Origin: Aphelocoma coerulescens
Lineage: Eukaryota > Chordata > Aves > Passeriformes > Corvidae
Direction of reading: 5' to 3'
Length of the DNA: 64,000 nt
Assembly (NCBI RefSeq): GCF_041296385.1
Contig: NW_027184085.1
Span: forward strand, 59,244,109 to 59,308,108
Shown piece after piece: positions 22,577 through 36,200 of the stretch. A program made the position numbers and the translations under genes. How positions within the stretch are numbered: position 1 is the stretch's first letter; each line of letters opens with the position of its first letter. Below the pieces are notes generated by a model. The model ran no database searches, was not told where the DNA came from, and was given only the letters and a program-made list of their open reading frames with translations.

Positions 22577-24474
22577 CTTCTCATTTGTTCACAGATGTAG
22601 TTGGAGGCAGGGCACAATAATATGAGCTTCTGGACTGATATAGGACAGCTGCTGTGCTATAAAACTACAGCTGAAATTACTACAGATTAAATAAAAATTG
22701 CATCATATGACTGAAAAGAGGGGACACCATTTTAGGTATCTGAAATTAAATTTGAAAAAATTCAGTGCCTCCCTTCAGTACTGTTGGGTCCTTCTGGATT
22801 TATTTCTCTAGTTCAGAAAAGCAAAATCTAACATCAGTTATCAAATACTTCCATAGGACCACAGGCCAAACAATAATAGCAAAACTTGTATATGAAACCA
22901 GAGATGTGTGCGAATTACTGTGACTGAACTTTTAAATTTTTCATTATTTAACAGGTAAGCAGGTGAAAAATTACACAGTTAAGCAGGTTACTAAAGTTTT
23001 CCTTCCCAATGATAACAATGCAACAACCTGAAAAATTGATTAGATGCTTATAAAGCATTTGAGTCCTTAATTTAGAATGAGAAATGGAACACTCTCATCA
23101 AAATACTCCACCTCAGTGGAAACTAAGGATACACAAAATTATTTCACTCAGCTCTACAATGACACTTGCCATAATTAAGTGATTTTTTTTAATTATTATT
23201 TTCTATTTTTTTGTGAATTCATATTTTTAAATCAATATTTTAAAGAAAGAGAAATTCTGTAACATCATTAAGCACCCTAGTATTGACATATATACATTGC
23301 ATTTCCAGCTATTCTTCCAGGTTTTTTATTGTAGTATTCTCATAGACTGCCTTATTGGAAACTGTTGCATGAGGTTAACATGGTTTGGGTTGGTGTATAT
23401 GTTCTTTGGATAACAAAAACATGTAAAACTTTTCTTATGCCTTATTCCTTATGCCTTAATGTCCTGTCATTTTCTGCTCCCTCAATTAAAACAGAAATCA
23501 TTTGAAAACCCATTTTTCCGATATCCTGTGTGTAAAAACATATGTTGACATTAATTTTGATTAAATATGACTTCTGAATACTCATCCTTCCATTATTTTT
23601 TAGCAAGGCAGCTTCCACTTGCACCTTTTCTGAAAGCCATCCGCATGTGCACATTCAAATTTGACATTTCTTTAGTTCCCCTCTACACAGGGAACCACTT
23701 TCCAAATGGAGGTTAGGAATCTGTTTATGCATAGTGTTGAATTAATACCTTTGATTTATCCCCTTGCCCCCTAAAATGAGAGATCATTAATTTTTAATTG
23801 AGGGAAACAGATAATCAACCATGGTTTTGAACTTTTGAGAGACAAATAATTAACAAGTGAATCTGTGTTATTCTGCTTTCAGATCTGCATCTATTCCATT
23901 TTGAATGAATAGAAGTTAAATGAGACAAATATTTACAAATCATTCTCTCTTAGCTCTAAAATGGGGAAATTTCCCCTTTCTAATACTTCTCTGGCATTAC
24001 AGTTAATTTATCTTGATTTATACCAGTGGAACAACACTGAATTTTTTTGCATGCCAGACTCTAATTTTTTTTTCCGCCTCATCACACAGACAGCAGACTA
24101 CATCCAAAACCTAACAACGAATTCTGCATTAAGATACACTGAACGCCCCACACCTATCACTCCACTGTGGGGTATGAAGAGGAACATAATTGCTAGAAAA
24201 GCCCTGAACTTCTGGAAAGGGAAATGTAGATGTTTTACTCTGTGCTGTTTCCAGGAGACCTCTCTGCACTTCTTAGGTGCATGTGTCTGAAGTGTGACTG
24301 GAATATGGAAGACTACCTCAGAAAGGAAATAAGACCTCATTTCTTGTATGCTAAGAAAAACCAGTCCCAACTAAACAGGTATGAATTACAACAGAACAAC
24401 TGGAGACTGTTTTTAAAAGAAAATGAGAATTGGGCACGTAGCAAAGATATCACTCTGTCTTCTAAACGAAAAGC
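22577..24474. other. Unique AT-rich DNA without a recognisable gene
   Basis: No exon is supported. Frames of 109 and 91 codons overlap at 23961-24505 but show no domain or splice pattern I know. The second of them runs through the duplicated 42-base segment. Confidence 0.55.
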
Positions 24475-24516
24475 CACATATCCACTCCTTCTAGAATACT
24501 TTTGATTTCTTGCCCC
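24475..24516 (+). repeat. Short near-identical segment, copy 2
   Basis: This is the partner of 22535-22576, sharing about 36 of 42 positions by eye. Similarity stops abruptly after 'ttgcccc'. Confidence 0.65.
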
Positions 24517-24819
24517 ATGAAATTTAATTAATTTCAGTCATCTTTGCAATACTAAGATCTTATAACTGGCTTCGTGTTTTGTACTCTGTATACTTTAACT
24601 AAGTTCTCATTTCTTATTTCAGATTATTTTAAAACACAAATGTGGCTTTCATGCATGACAAGAGAACCACCCCAAACTTTGATTAATTTTAACTGTACTT
24701 TATAATAAATCTATTGTGATGTTATAAATCATCAGTGCCAACTTATTTGAAATAATGTAATGTAAAAACATTGAGATGATTGCAGAAAGTGGAAAAATAG
24801 CCAAATAATTTCATTCAAC

Positions 24820-25245
24820 TGTTGTAATGCTAGGTTTAGTTTAGCAAGCTGCAGCTTTCCCAGAGAGCTCAGCAGAGCTGCTTAGGGCAGTTCGACCATT
24901 TTCGCCCTCCTGTAGTCCATTTCGGACAGCTCCGCACTCTTGCTCTGGCTGGCTATCCTTACAGCACAGTGATGGCAAAGGAGGCGAGAAGGGTCTCTCC
25001 ATAAGGGTTTCAGAGGACTTTTAATAGTTACATCTTTTCCCAGCGACCCCCAGAGGCAGAGAGACCTGGTGATCGGGTGCAGGAGGGGTTTCTCAGGGGC
25101 TCAGGAGTGGTACATGGGCGGAGTTGGAGTACAGGAACCATTAGGGAGAGCCCGAGAGAGTGGACAGGGCTAGGGGCAAGGAAAAGCCGGGGGGGGTGTG
25201 GAACAATATGGGATTAGAAAAGCAGTGGGTAAACAGATTACCACA
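24820..25245 (-). mobile_element. ERV LTR, minus orientation
   Basis: The ends form an imperfect inverted repeat: TGTTGTAATG at 24820 and GATTACCACA at 25236-25245. The interior is GC-richer than its surroundings. On the minus strand an ATTAAA polyadenylation-like signal is the complement of 25020-25025. Flanks TTCAAC and TTCCAT could be a decayed 6-bp duplication (4 of 6 match), which is not decisive. At 426 bp with no internal sequence it is probably a solo LTR. The class is not settled. Confidence 0.65.
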
Positions 25246-25282
25246 TTCCATGAAGGATGAAAAAAGTTTATTTCGCTGAATT

Positions 25283-25372
25283 GTTTTTTGGTTGGTTTTT
25301 TTTTGGGGGGGGGGGGGGTGTTTGTTTGTTTTGGTTTTTTTTTTTTTTTTTTAATTTTGGTTTTTTTTTGGT
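25283..25372 (+). repeat. T/G-rich simple repeat with a 14-G run
   Basis: Low-complexity sequence: TTGG units, a run of 14 G at 25305-25318, TTTG units, and a run of 18 T at 25335-25352. The G run could form a quadruplex between strands or molecules, and is a likely place for assembly or sequencing error. Confidence 0.9.
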
Positions 25373-28300
25373 TCCTTCTGCAATATACTTAATTTGAATA
25401 ATAGCAGGCTGTAGAAAGCTTCACTTCTGATAGAATGGTACAGTCTGATGGGAAAATACCTAAAATTTTCATCAAATTGAAATACTTATTGTAAATAAGT
25501 ATAAACACATTAAACATAATATGCCATTTAAAAAATGTGATATTGAACTAATCTCACATAGCTAAAATAGAGATCCTAAAGGGAGTTCCCACTACACAAA
25601 TTATTGGACACAACCAGATACTCAAATTTTCTTCTCTAGAGATCAAGACCAACACTTGTCTGTGTTTGGGATCCTACCTCATTTTCCTTGTTATGTAAGT
25701 TATTCCTCACTACAAGATAAGTGGGAAACATGGTTTCACTTCTCCAATACCTGCAGGGAGAAATCTTTATTTAGTTGGGCTACAACGCAAAATTCAGACT
25801 TGTCAGAATGTTCTTTTGCTATTAAAATGATGGGGTTTGAGCATATATTTTGTTCAGCCTGTCATGCAGGAATTGGTTTGTAAGACATGCATGTAGAATC
25901 TTATCCTATTTTTGTCATTAATGTATTGTTTTTAAGATTGATAATAAAAGCTTAGCTGACTCTCAGGTACAACTTGCATAGTGCAATAATATATGAAATT
26001 AAAGTATCTCATAAAATTTGTTTAGTTATAATTATATCATTGTCTCTGGATTAATTTTTCTCACCTAATTGAGGTGAGATATCCCATTGTCTTCCACTCA
26101 GCTGCTGTTTGTACTAATGGAAATACAGTTTGATTTAACACTAAAACAGAAATACCAGCAATTAAAATGAAGCAATTTCAGAACAATTAGTGCCAAGCCA
26201 TGTAACCTGAAACCAAAGAAATAATATGATTAGACATACTGAGCCAAAGCAGTCAACAAGTTGGCTCATTTTATGCTTAGACTAAAATCATTATTAAGTG
26301 CTGATGAACAATTTATCAGACTAGCAGATGAAGGACGTTTATACAATTGAGTGCATCAAGATTGCAGGATTTCTTATGTAAGAGTTAGGTGAGTGTTTCT
26401 GTAAAGCAACTGTCCTCCAAACACCTGTTATCTAGTGAGGCATATAACATCAAGTTATAATTTATATTCTTAAAGGATGAAGGGATTCTTCAATTAGAAA
26501 GTTATCAAAATGCAAAGTATTAGCTTTATAAGCAATTTGCGTTTCAATGAGCAGATGTAACACAGATGAGAGCTTTCTGCAAACCACTTTAGGAACCATC
26601 AATGTAATGGTTTTTAAGTCCTTTTGTAACATTGTTGGGAAAAAATTACCATCTTTTTCTTGCATCTGTTTATAATTATCATTCGCTTTAGTGAATCTTG
26701 TTTAAATCTCACTGAACTAGGGCCTGTTTTCAGATCTGATTTGTGATTGCACTCAACCAAACCAATCAGGAAATCACAGGTCAGTACTAATCAGGGTTTG
26801 CACTGAAAGATCAGGAGAGCTGGCCTCTGCTACCAAAAATAAGTAATCTGCAGGGATTCCCCAGTAATATTCCAGTTAGGGAAATTGTCCTCATTATAAT
26901 GGCGTGAGAACTTTAATTAGAACTGGTGTTGTGCCCTGGAAGTCACTCTGTAAAAACTCAGGAAATATGCTTGGATTGTCACTCCACTGCATCATCAGAA
27001 GATGAAATTAGTGATGCAGTGCTGACACAGACTCCAAATCCTCCTAGCTTTGTGTGGGAGGAGGTTAAAAATGACAAATATCAAACCAGTTTTCTCATTC
27101 TTTTGTTAAGTTCCATTAAAATTGTTTTGTGTAGATGGCAGATATCATTCTGAGAAATTTCAGGTGGGTTTCTCTGCCTGTCAATGTACATATATGTACA
27201 CGTAACCTTCTCTTAAACTGAAAGAATTGTTCTTGTTTTTTTCCTCTTGGTTACCTTCCTTTCTGATAAAGGTCAGATAACTGCCCTAGCCAGTGACAGC
27301 ATGCCCAATAAGAAAAAAGAAAAATATTGCTGAGACTACCAGCAGTGCTAGCTCTTCAAAAAAAGAGCTGTAGATATCCAAACTTTTCAAACATTTCATA
27401 ACAAGAAGCAGGAAAAGTATGTAATAACACAATGAAACATTCTTCTAGGAACAACTCTTTAAATAAGGGAAAAGTCAGAGAAATGTATCTAGGACAATTC
27501 TCAGGAAGACAAAATGGAAGAAAACCAGACCTAAACCAACACAAGGATCTTTTGCTGGTGTCAGCAAGCACAGTCTTGCAAGTGCAGTATGAAACTCAAT
27601 AATGGTCTGTTACTTCCAGGTGATACACAAATGCTCATTTTTATCAGTCTGGAGATTCTTTTAGGATGGAAAAATGTGTGGTTGTTTTTTGTAGTACTGA
27701 CTTTACACTTATGCAATCCTGTTATTTGCAAGTGTGCCCTCAATGGCACTTAAGAAATCTCAGTTTTTAATAGTTTGGGAGCTTTGCAATGTTAACTTTC
27801 TTACCTTAAATTAGCATTTTTTCAGTGATAATAAGGAAAATAAATAAACTTACTAATCCTCAGGTTTAAACCCAACAAAAAAACAAAGGAAGTAGTAGTA
27901 TTTTATTTAGTGTCACTTTCATGGACTAATTGCATCAATTAAAACAGAATTTTATTACCTGGCTAGCACATAAAGACATGAAAAATCTGTTTGACACTAA
28001 CAGCAATGATAAAACTCTGGAGTAGGACTAGATTTACACAGATACCTTATGGATCCCACTGGCTACAGGTGCTATAGATAGACCATTTCTCAGTAAGGTT
28101 CACTTCATTTTCCTTTTTGTCAATGAGACATAATGCTGCATTGTCAGAGAGCAATGTCCTGTTTCTGTACAGACTCCAGCAGGGATGTGCCATGCTGGTG
28201 CTATATGCATAGGCAGCAGTCAATGAAAAGGTCAGGAGATGGATGAACCCTGAATTCATACAAAGAGTGGGGGTGCAATGTTGTGAAACCTGAAACATTA

Positions 28301-31300
28301 ATTCCAGATTGGCCCTATGTGCACAGAATGCAATTTACTCAAAGAGATGGAACTGAAAATAGCACCAGGTCTCCACATTCTCAGTGGAAAATTACTTAAT
28401 CTGCCTAATACTTAAGATTAATAGTTCAATCATATAGTTTCATGGATGTTGAAATACTGGGTGAAGAGAATTGCATAAATACTAATTCATCTTTTCCTAC
28501 TGCTGAAACATCACAACTAAAGGGGAAAGTGAGTTTAAAAATTTCCTTTTAAGAATATTTCCTTCCTTCATAGACTTAAGGCCAAATAGCTTTAAAAATC
28601 ATGTTTGTTATCGTTGACCAAAGCTCTTTGTAATTGAAGTTCTATATCACTTTCAGATCACAGCTGAAGTAGTGAAGTCTCCTCTATTTTAAGATGTTTA
28701 AAATTGGGATGTAGTTCCTGTTTTTCAAGTCTGATGGAGTTCATGTGAGACATGAGGACATGGCAGAGCAAAAATACCAAGATTAATAAGGATGCTTGCT
28801 GCATTATGTCAGAGAAATGTATTTCTTGAATGTCTTCTCCTTCAAGGGCCTATTTAAAAGGTTGGAGCAGCCTGCAAATGACAGCCATTGATCCTTATTT
28901 CCAGATATGTACAGTGGATGCTGAGCGGGGCATAGCCTGGAGCTGCTCTAAGACCAGTGGGTAGTCTCATAGCAAACCCTTGAAGATTCTGGCAACCCAA
29001 TAGCTTGGTATTGCACTTCCAAAAATCCTTACAATAGATGCAAGAATTCAGCCTATATTCACTATTTTGATATATTTACAGTGCCTGATATGCTGAGAAC
29101 TTTTTCTGTGTAGGCTTAAAATGTATTTTCCATAATGTCAAAGTGGAAATGCCATAGTCTATTGATTATAAAATTATTTCTGTATATATATATATAAAAA
29201 AAAACCAAGCTGGAGAAAAGTAAACTAGTGAGAAACAGAAAACATTTTATTTTCACAGTGTGTAAGATGGCATGATTTTAAGTAAATTACAAGTTATCTT
29301 TCTAGAGATGACTTTGTCACTGCAGGTATATATGGCTGAAGAGTTAATAAAGCTTTTTCATCACAGACATGGGCCCTGAAATATTCACCTGCATTTGACT
29401 TGCAAATACGTACTCATTTTTCTTTCTCAAATTTAAAAATGGGTAACTAGCTGCAATTGTTTGATAGAGAGCAGGAGAGAAAATCTGTTGTAATGACAGC
29501 AGCACTGTGGTTGGAAATCATTTGTTTCTCTATAGTGTTCTCTTTTGGCTCTATCTCTTTCTGCACTGTATCTCAGTTGTATCAACAACTGAATGTTGCT
29601 AGAAATATTTTATGTCTCAAAAGAGTGGATTACATAGAGAAAAGCACTAGCTGTCTAGCTTTGTTCTATGCTGTATAGTATGTTTATTCTTAAACCCGCA
29701 TAGAACAGTTCTATATTTCAGATAATAACTACTTATCTGCCTTGCAAATGGACTATCAAGGTTCAGTGGCATAAATGTTGCAAAACATGGAGACCACTAT
29801 TTATTTAATACTATTTTAGCTATTCATAAAAGGAAAACCAAGATGCCACAAAGTCCCTTTAAAAGTGATTTTTTTTTTTTTAGTTTTGTACTCAACTCTG
29901 AATCATTCAAAGAAAAGACATTTAATCAAAGCTGCAGTTTTAGCTTGAATAAAACTTTTGTTTGTGTGCTTAACTTCAGTAACTGAGAACACTACATAAA
30001 ATCAATGTCAAGCCCCCTCACCTTTTTCTATCATCCTTGTTCAGATAAAAATTAGGTCAAAATCAGGCTAACTCAAGACCTGGATGCACAGGAGGAAATA
30101 GGACAGAATCTGATTTACACAAGAAAAATGTGTATGTGTATTCTGTGATTTCAGAATCTATTCTCATGGGCATAATAAAATCATGTCTGTCTTTCAATTG
30201 ATGTTAAGAGCAAGTCTCCTGTCATAACTGCCTTAAAAAATTAAAAATACTATATTCAAAAAAATGTGACACCTGTACCACCAGCAAGGAGTAAATCTGT
30301 CTAACTAATGTATCTGGCCTTGAAAAAGCCTGCACATTGTACAAAACAGCTGAAGGCATCAAAAGTTGGATAACGGGGCAGATTAGCAAGTCAGCAAAAG
30401 AATGTTGTTACACAGGGGACCTAAATGTTGTGTGTAGGGAACTAAAGACTGCGTTCCTGAAGCCACAAATGCATGTTTCTGCACTCTCCTGTGGAAAAGA
30501 GGTAAAATGTTTTATTATGTGGAGCATGAAATCATTGTGAAATACAGAGGTTCTGGTAAAGATATTTCAGGGTTCATTTATTTGAAAGTGCTCATGTAAA
30601 ACAAAGTAGGTATTTTCCTGAGGGTTACGTTCACAAGAAGCAAGTTATACTAAGTCAGATGTGTCATCTTGAATATCCAGGTATTCTACTATTTTGAAGA
30701 AACTGAGCCAAATTAATCTTGCAGTATTTTCTGTATTCTGCTTATGTGGTGCTGATTTGCCTTTTCTTTGCCTAGATATGTAGTTACTACGAGACACTAA
30801 CAATAAGCCTTTTTTTGTGTGTTAGTTTGGTTATTTTGATTTTGTTGGTTTTTTTCAACATGGATTTGAAGCAGCTAGGTAATTATTTACCTTGTTCAGT
30901 AAGTCTTGCTGCTTTGTTGTTTTTTTGCTGTAACATGCTGGAATTGAAAATGTTGCATAACAGTTTAATTGAAGTATTTGATTTTATATTGTCACTGTGA
31001 ATTACTCCAAATGAACATGGATATTTTAAGTAATTATGCATTGCTATGTTCTTTATGTTATAGCTTTAATCTGGTTTAGTATTCATGATGACTAAAAGTA
31101 GAGTTTCCTGGCAGGCAGAAAGATGCAAAGTTAAATTGAATCTGTTATGACTAAAAAGAGTGACTGGATTACTAAAAAGCTAGCAATGCCTAAAAGGTTT
31201 TGTTGCTTCTTTGAACTTTTTACTTTTTTAACCATATGAAAGTTTTAAGTCACAATGTAATTTTGAAAGAGGGTATGTTCTTGTTAATCATGAATATACT

Positions 31301-32439
31301 CTGTGACAGCAAGGCCTCATTTGACTCACTGAAATTGCTGCCCTAGATCCCTGATAATTTTATGTATGAGAAAAAGGATGATTATTTGAGGAAATTAAGT
31401 GATGACATGCACATAAATGATTGCCTGGGTCTGACTCCAAATTTTTGAAATACAGAGAAACCTACAGCCTGTCTTAGCTAAGTCCCAGAAGAAGAAAATC
31501 AGAGATAATACAGAATTTAGATAGAGGCACATCTGCCTCAGCAGAAACATGCAGGCAGCTTTCCACCTGAAACTCTCTGGAATAGTGATCTCAGTGGAGG
31601 GTCCACACAAGAGTAGAAACGCACTAGGCCTTGTCTCTTTTTTATATACTTGGTGAATCCAGATTTCCTGTTTCAAAAATTCTCCTAGGATTTGGATGTG
31701 TAGGGGGCAAGGCAATCTCTGAAAAACAGTGATATATTTTAGTATGTAAAAAAATATGTCCAAATTAAGTTGCCTGATGCAAATTTCACCAAAGTCACTG
31801 CTTATATTTCTCCATGACTTCAGATGGAATTTAGAAGACTTCCCAGGAGAGTGGTTAGGACTGACAAAGAAAGGCAATGCAGATCCTTTAGTTATGCCTA
31901 AGTGCTCAACTTAGTACTGCTGACCTAATTGAAATGTAACCATCTGCCTGTCTGCTCTTGAATCGGGATTAAATGCTTTGCTTTTGATTTATAACTCATA
32001 GTATCCTTACCAGACCCCTCTTTACTTGCAGCTCAAGGGAACAGGGATGCTCAGGTCACAAGTCTGTCACTGTTGGGTAAATGTAAAATATCTCTAAGGC
32101 AACTTTGACTCGATGTTAATGCTGACAGTCAGCATCTAAAGGCTTCTCCACCTCAGAGACATCACAAGAGTAAGAGGATGTTCAAGAAGAGAGGAAGACA
32201 ATAAATGATAGAAAAAGAGAGATGTACTCCACAAAGCAATAATGAGGTTTACCATTTTCCAAAGGAAGAATTTTGGACAAGGATGATGGATTCAGTAGAG
32301 GAGGAATTTGGAAAAGAAGTGGGCAATCCATCTGTTTTTTCTTTTTCCTGTTTCCTCTTTTCTTTCCAGTCAAGACTGCCCCACATGTACTTAAGTCTAG
32401 CTAGAAACAGAGACACTGCTTTTTTCCTCAGTTTCTAAT
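25373..32439. other. Unique DNA without a recognisable gene
   Basis: I see no supported exon, RNA gene or repeat family. There is a short TA repeat near 29184 and a T run near 29868. A perfect 16-base palindrome (TGTACATATATGTACA) lies at 27185-27200. The longest frame, 160 codons on the minus strand at 31395-31877, lacks recognisable domains and is within chance for this length and composition. Confidence 0.6.
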
Positions 32440-33205
32440 AATCCTGATAGACCATGGACTGCCCAGTCCTCTGAGCCAAAGGACCATGACTGTGGGAACA
32501 GGGAATTCCCATTTGTTTCAACACTGAACTTGTCAGAGACCAGCTATACCAGGGGAATATTCAAAGTCCATGGGGCCTGATCAGATGCATTCCAGAGAAC
32601 TGAAGAAGCTAGGAGATCTTACGGAATTGTCTCCATTATCTACCAAAGATTGAGGAGTCCGGGGTATTCCCTGCTGTCTGAAGGCTGGCCCATGTTATTC
32701 CAATTTCCAAGAAGGATATGAGGGAAGACCCAGAAACAGACAGATGTCTGAGTCTAACCTCAACACCTGGAAAAATTATGGAGGAGAAGGGTAGAGACTG
32801 GGTGCCATTAGAAGTCATTTAAAGGACAACAAAACCATCAGGCACAGTCAACCTGTGCTCACAAAACAGAAAGTCCTGTTTAACCAATCCAATCTCCTCC
32901 AGGATAAGGTAACCAGCCCAGTAAATTGGGAGATGCAGAGGATGCAGGGTTTTGGCATTTAGTGATTTTTTTGTTACTGTAGCTCACAGCATCCTTCTGT
33001 AGGAGTTGCCCAGCTGTGGAGAGACTCTGCATGGCAGGGCTGAGGGGCCTGGCCAACAGGCTGGCAAGCGGCCACCAGCCGTGCTCCTCCGGGCTCAACA
33101 CTCCCTCCAGTGCTGGCTAATATTTGGATCCATGATCTGGATGCAGGAGTTTAATGCTACATTAGTGGCTCTAGAGGAGTCAGCAGTGTGCTGTTCCATT
33201 TTCTG
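32440..33205 (+). mobile_element. CR1 fragment, reverse transcriptase region
   Basis: A translated block reads like CR1 RT: 'SPWGLIRCIPEN' near 32568, then a segment with 'EDPETDRCLSLTSTPGKIMEE' near 32730, then 'KSCLTNPI' near 32870. Stop codons and frame changes interrupt it. The CR1 3' terminus is absent, so the copy is truncated at both ends. An inserted-looking purine/pyrimidine stretch lies around 32940-33000. Confidence 0.7.
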
Positions 33206-36200
33206 ATGCGCTAGACTCTTTTCAGGAGAGAGGAGTCTGATCTGAATGTACTGAGGTTTTTTCCATCAGAATGATTGCTTTCTCTTTTGTTACTGCCCTC
33301 CCTCCTCTTTTTTTTTTTTTTCCTAATATAAGAAGGATATAGATTCAGCAAACTGCAAGGCTAGAATTAGCTTTGATCTTAGACTGTGCAACAGGTTTTT
33401 AACCAAGCAAAGATACCTCAGTATAGCTTAGATTTTAGTTCACTATGTATCTCAATAATTATCATTTGACAATACTGCACTACTGACCCCATGGGAACAA
33501 ATTTCTTTGTATTAAGTGTCTTGAGTAGTTGATCTTCACAGTCTACTTTCACCTGGTGTGAGTGCAATTCCTTCCTGCTGAACATTTCCTATGCTTTTGT
33601 GGCTTTTTTTTTTCCTTTCTCCTGTAGTCAGAATTGGTGGAGGGTGAACAGTAATGGAGAGCAAAGGTGCTACAATTTGTCCTTGATGACTAAAAGATCC
33701 ATTCTCATGTTTCCAAATAAAGAAAATATTGCTGCACAGTCCCAAGCTTGATTATCCTGACATTTATCACACAACACTTTGTGTGCATCTACTCTTAATA
33801 AAAGGTGGTAGAGACAGGCCCTAAATAACTCTGAGTCTAATGAGTCTAAAATAACTCAATTAAGCCAAAGGAGGAAAGACTTATTTTGACATCCTTTGGA
33901 CATCCTTTTTGACGTCCTTTTGACATCGCCTTCTACTAAAGAGAACCAAGAAGACAGGGTTATGCAGCTTTGGGGCATGTAGTTGCAGGTTTAGCAACAG
34001 GTTCAAGGTTTCTATTCAAGTAGTGTTGAGGTAATCCTTTCACTATTATCTACTTTTACATTAATAGCTCCTGTTTCAGTTCTCTTTGATGCACCGTGGC
34101 CTTGCTCCAGTCCTTGCATAGTACAAACTCAGTAGCTTCAGGGCCAACAAGTGCTGCTAAGAGACTGAGTATTTTGCCACCACAATATTATTATGCTGAC
34201 AGAGCCTGGTCACTCCAGGCCAGATCTGGATAACATCCATCTGAGAGCATGAGCAGGAAAAATACCTCTCTTCTTGTAACCTTGTGTGTAGATGTAACCT
34301 TATTAACAATCTTCTCCTTCCCATATGTCTCTCTTAAAATAGAATGCTTTATGCTGCACATAAATTGTATTTAGAAGGTTATTCTATGAACATTTATTTT
34401 ACACTCTAATGACTTCAGGGAGAGGAATGTCATTTGCTATCAGTTTAAATAGTGCTTAGCAGAATGGGGCTTTGACCTGCTCTACTCCTTACAGCTACCA
34501 TATATAGATAAGTAAACATCTCCTGGTTTAATAAATGTCGGTAAATCAGCATTTTCAAGCACAAACAGAAGTAAAAACAAACCCTCATAAATATGCTCTT
34601 TCAATGAAATTAACTGTACAGTCTCCTGTTTCCCCTTTAAACCTCCTTTTGGATTTAGGGAAAGGGCAATGCTTCTGTCACCGCTTCTGCCAAAAGGTTT
34701 AACTCTTCTTCTGAACACATTACTTTCATTTTCATAGTTATAAATTATGGTGTAACAAAAATAACTCATTGAATTCAGTTTTAGAGAGGAAGGGGAAACT
34801 TTTTATTTCCTCAATGATATGCCCTCATATCACAAAACAACGTACTAACATTGTTCTCTGACTCTGTTAATGAGCTCTACATCTCAATAGGGCTAATTAA
34901 ACAGAAAACAAGGGGTGAAAGGCAGTATCTGCAGAAAATTTTATTCTGGGTAGCATTCCAGCATATTGGAAAGATTTTAATAATTGTTTTTGTACAGGTC
35001 CAGCTGTTTACCATGCAGCCTGAGAGGAAGTCCTTATTTATGAGTAGAACTCTTCACCACTGATTGTAATCATGTGCAAAATGGTCTTTTCATCTCATGC
35101 TCATGAATACATCTCTGTTAAACTAAACAATATCTGCTGACTCAACATCTGCCCCTAATGCATGGAACTCACCTTCTGATCTCAGTAGCTATTTGGATGG
35201 CTAAAAGGAGTTTGTGTTTTAAGGGGACATTTCCAGTAATTATTAGCACTTTTTTTTTTTTTTTCTAAAACAGGAAGAAAATTTTTAAACAAAAATGCTT
35301 TCCTTTGATATCCTTGTAAGGCATACCACTTAATATATTCTTTCATAGAATTACACTTTCTGTAACTTATTAGAGGCTTTGTGTTATGAGTGTTATATAT
35401 GGAAGGCAATGAAGAGTGAGAAAACATTAAAAAAAAAAACTGTAGGGAAAGCAATAATTTATTATATCCTTTGGAACTTAACTTCTTGTTATAAATTCAT
35501 TTTCCATGTAAATGGGCTTAAAAAAAGATTAAACTTGATGCCAGTGCTGTAATTGTTATTCAACAAACTTCAAACGAATTTCATTCTTTGGCTAATGCTA
35601 ATGTCTAGAAAAATCAATTTTCGTTTTTTGATTCTTGTATTTGAAATAAACCTAAGCTTGCTGCAGTTAAGGGATTTGGATTATTGGCATGTCTGACAAA
35701 GCATATTTTGTACACAGAAATTTAAAGAGGTGACCTCCATTTAATGAAACGTTCAGTACTCAGTAGTCTGCTAACACATCTGCCTACTTCAGGTGATTCA
35801 TATCACACAAAAATTGAGCAAGATACATTGAACAGTTGTTCTAACATTATTCTTCTATCCATCATCTGAAAAGTTTTAGAGAAGCTTTTCAGGAAGTAGC
35901 CTGATTTGACCTTGTCCTACAGTCACATCAACTGTCAAACTCCTTCCTGTGATCCAGGATGAAAGTCTGGATGCAAAAGTGATACTGGGCTCAATGGTTA
36001 GAGGAGATGATGGAACCTGTGCATTCACCTCAGCTCCTACCGAGGCGCTGGAAAGGAGCTTAATACAAAACATTGTGTGTTGGGTTTACCCTCTCTGGCA
36101 CCCTTTACTTCCATCTCTTGCTTGATGGGCAGTCTGTGTGAGGCAGAGCTAGCAAATGGCAGTCAGGCATTCTTCCTGCTGTGCACCCATAAAACAAAAC

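Noticed and set aside
23961..24505. Overlapping frames of 109 and 91 codons
   Set aside because: No known protein pattern, no supporting splice signals, and one passes through a short duplicated segment.
27185..27200. Perfect 16-base palindrome TGTACATATATGTACA
   Set aside because: About one such palindrome is expected by chance in this length, and it is TA-rich.
31395..31877. 160-codon open frame on the minus strand
   Set aside because: It has no recognisable domain, and in 64 kb of this composition one frame of this length is not surprising. It lacks promoter or splice context.
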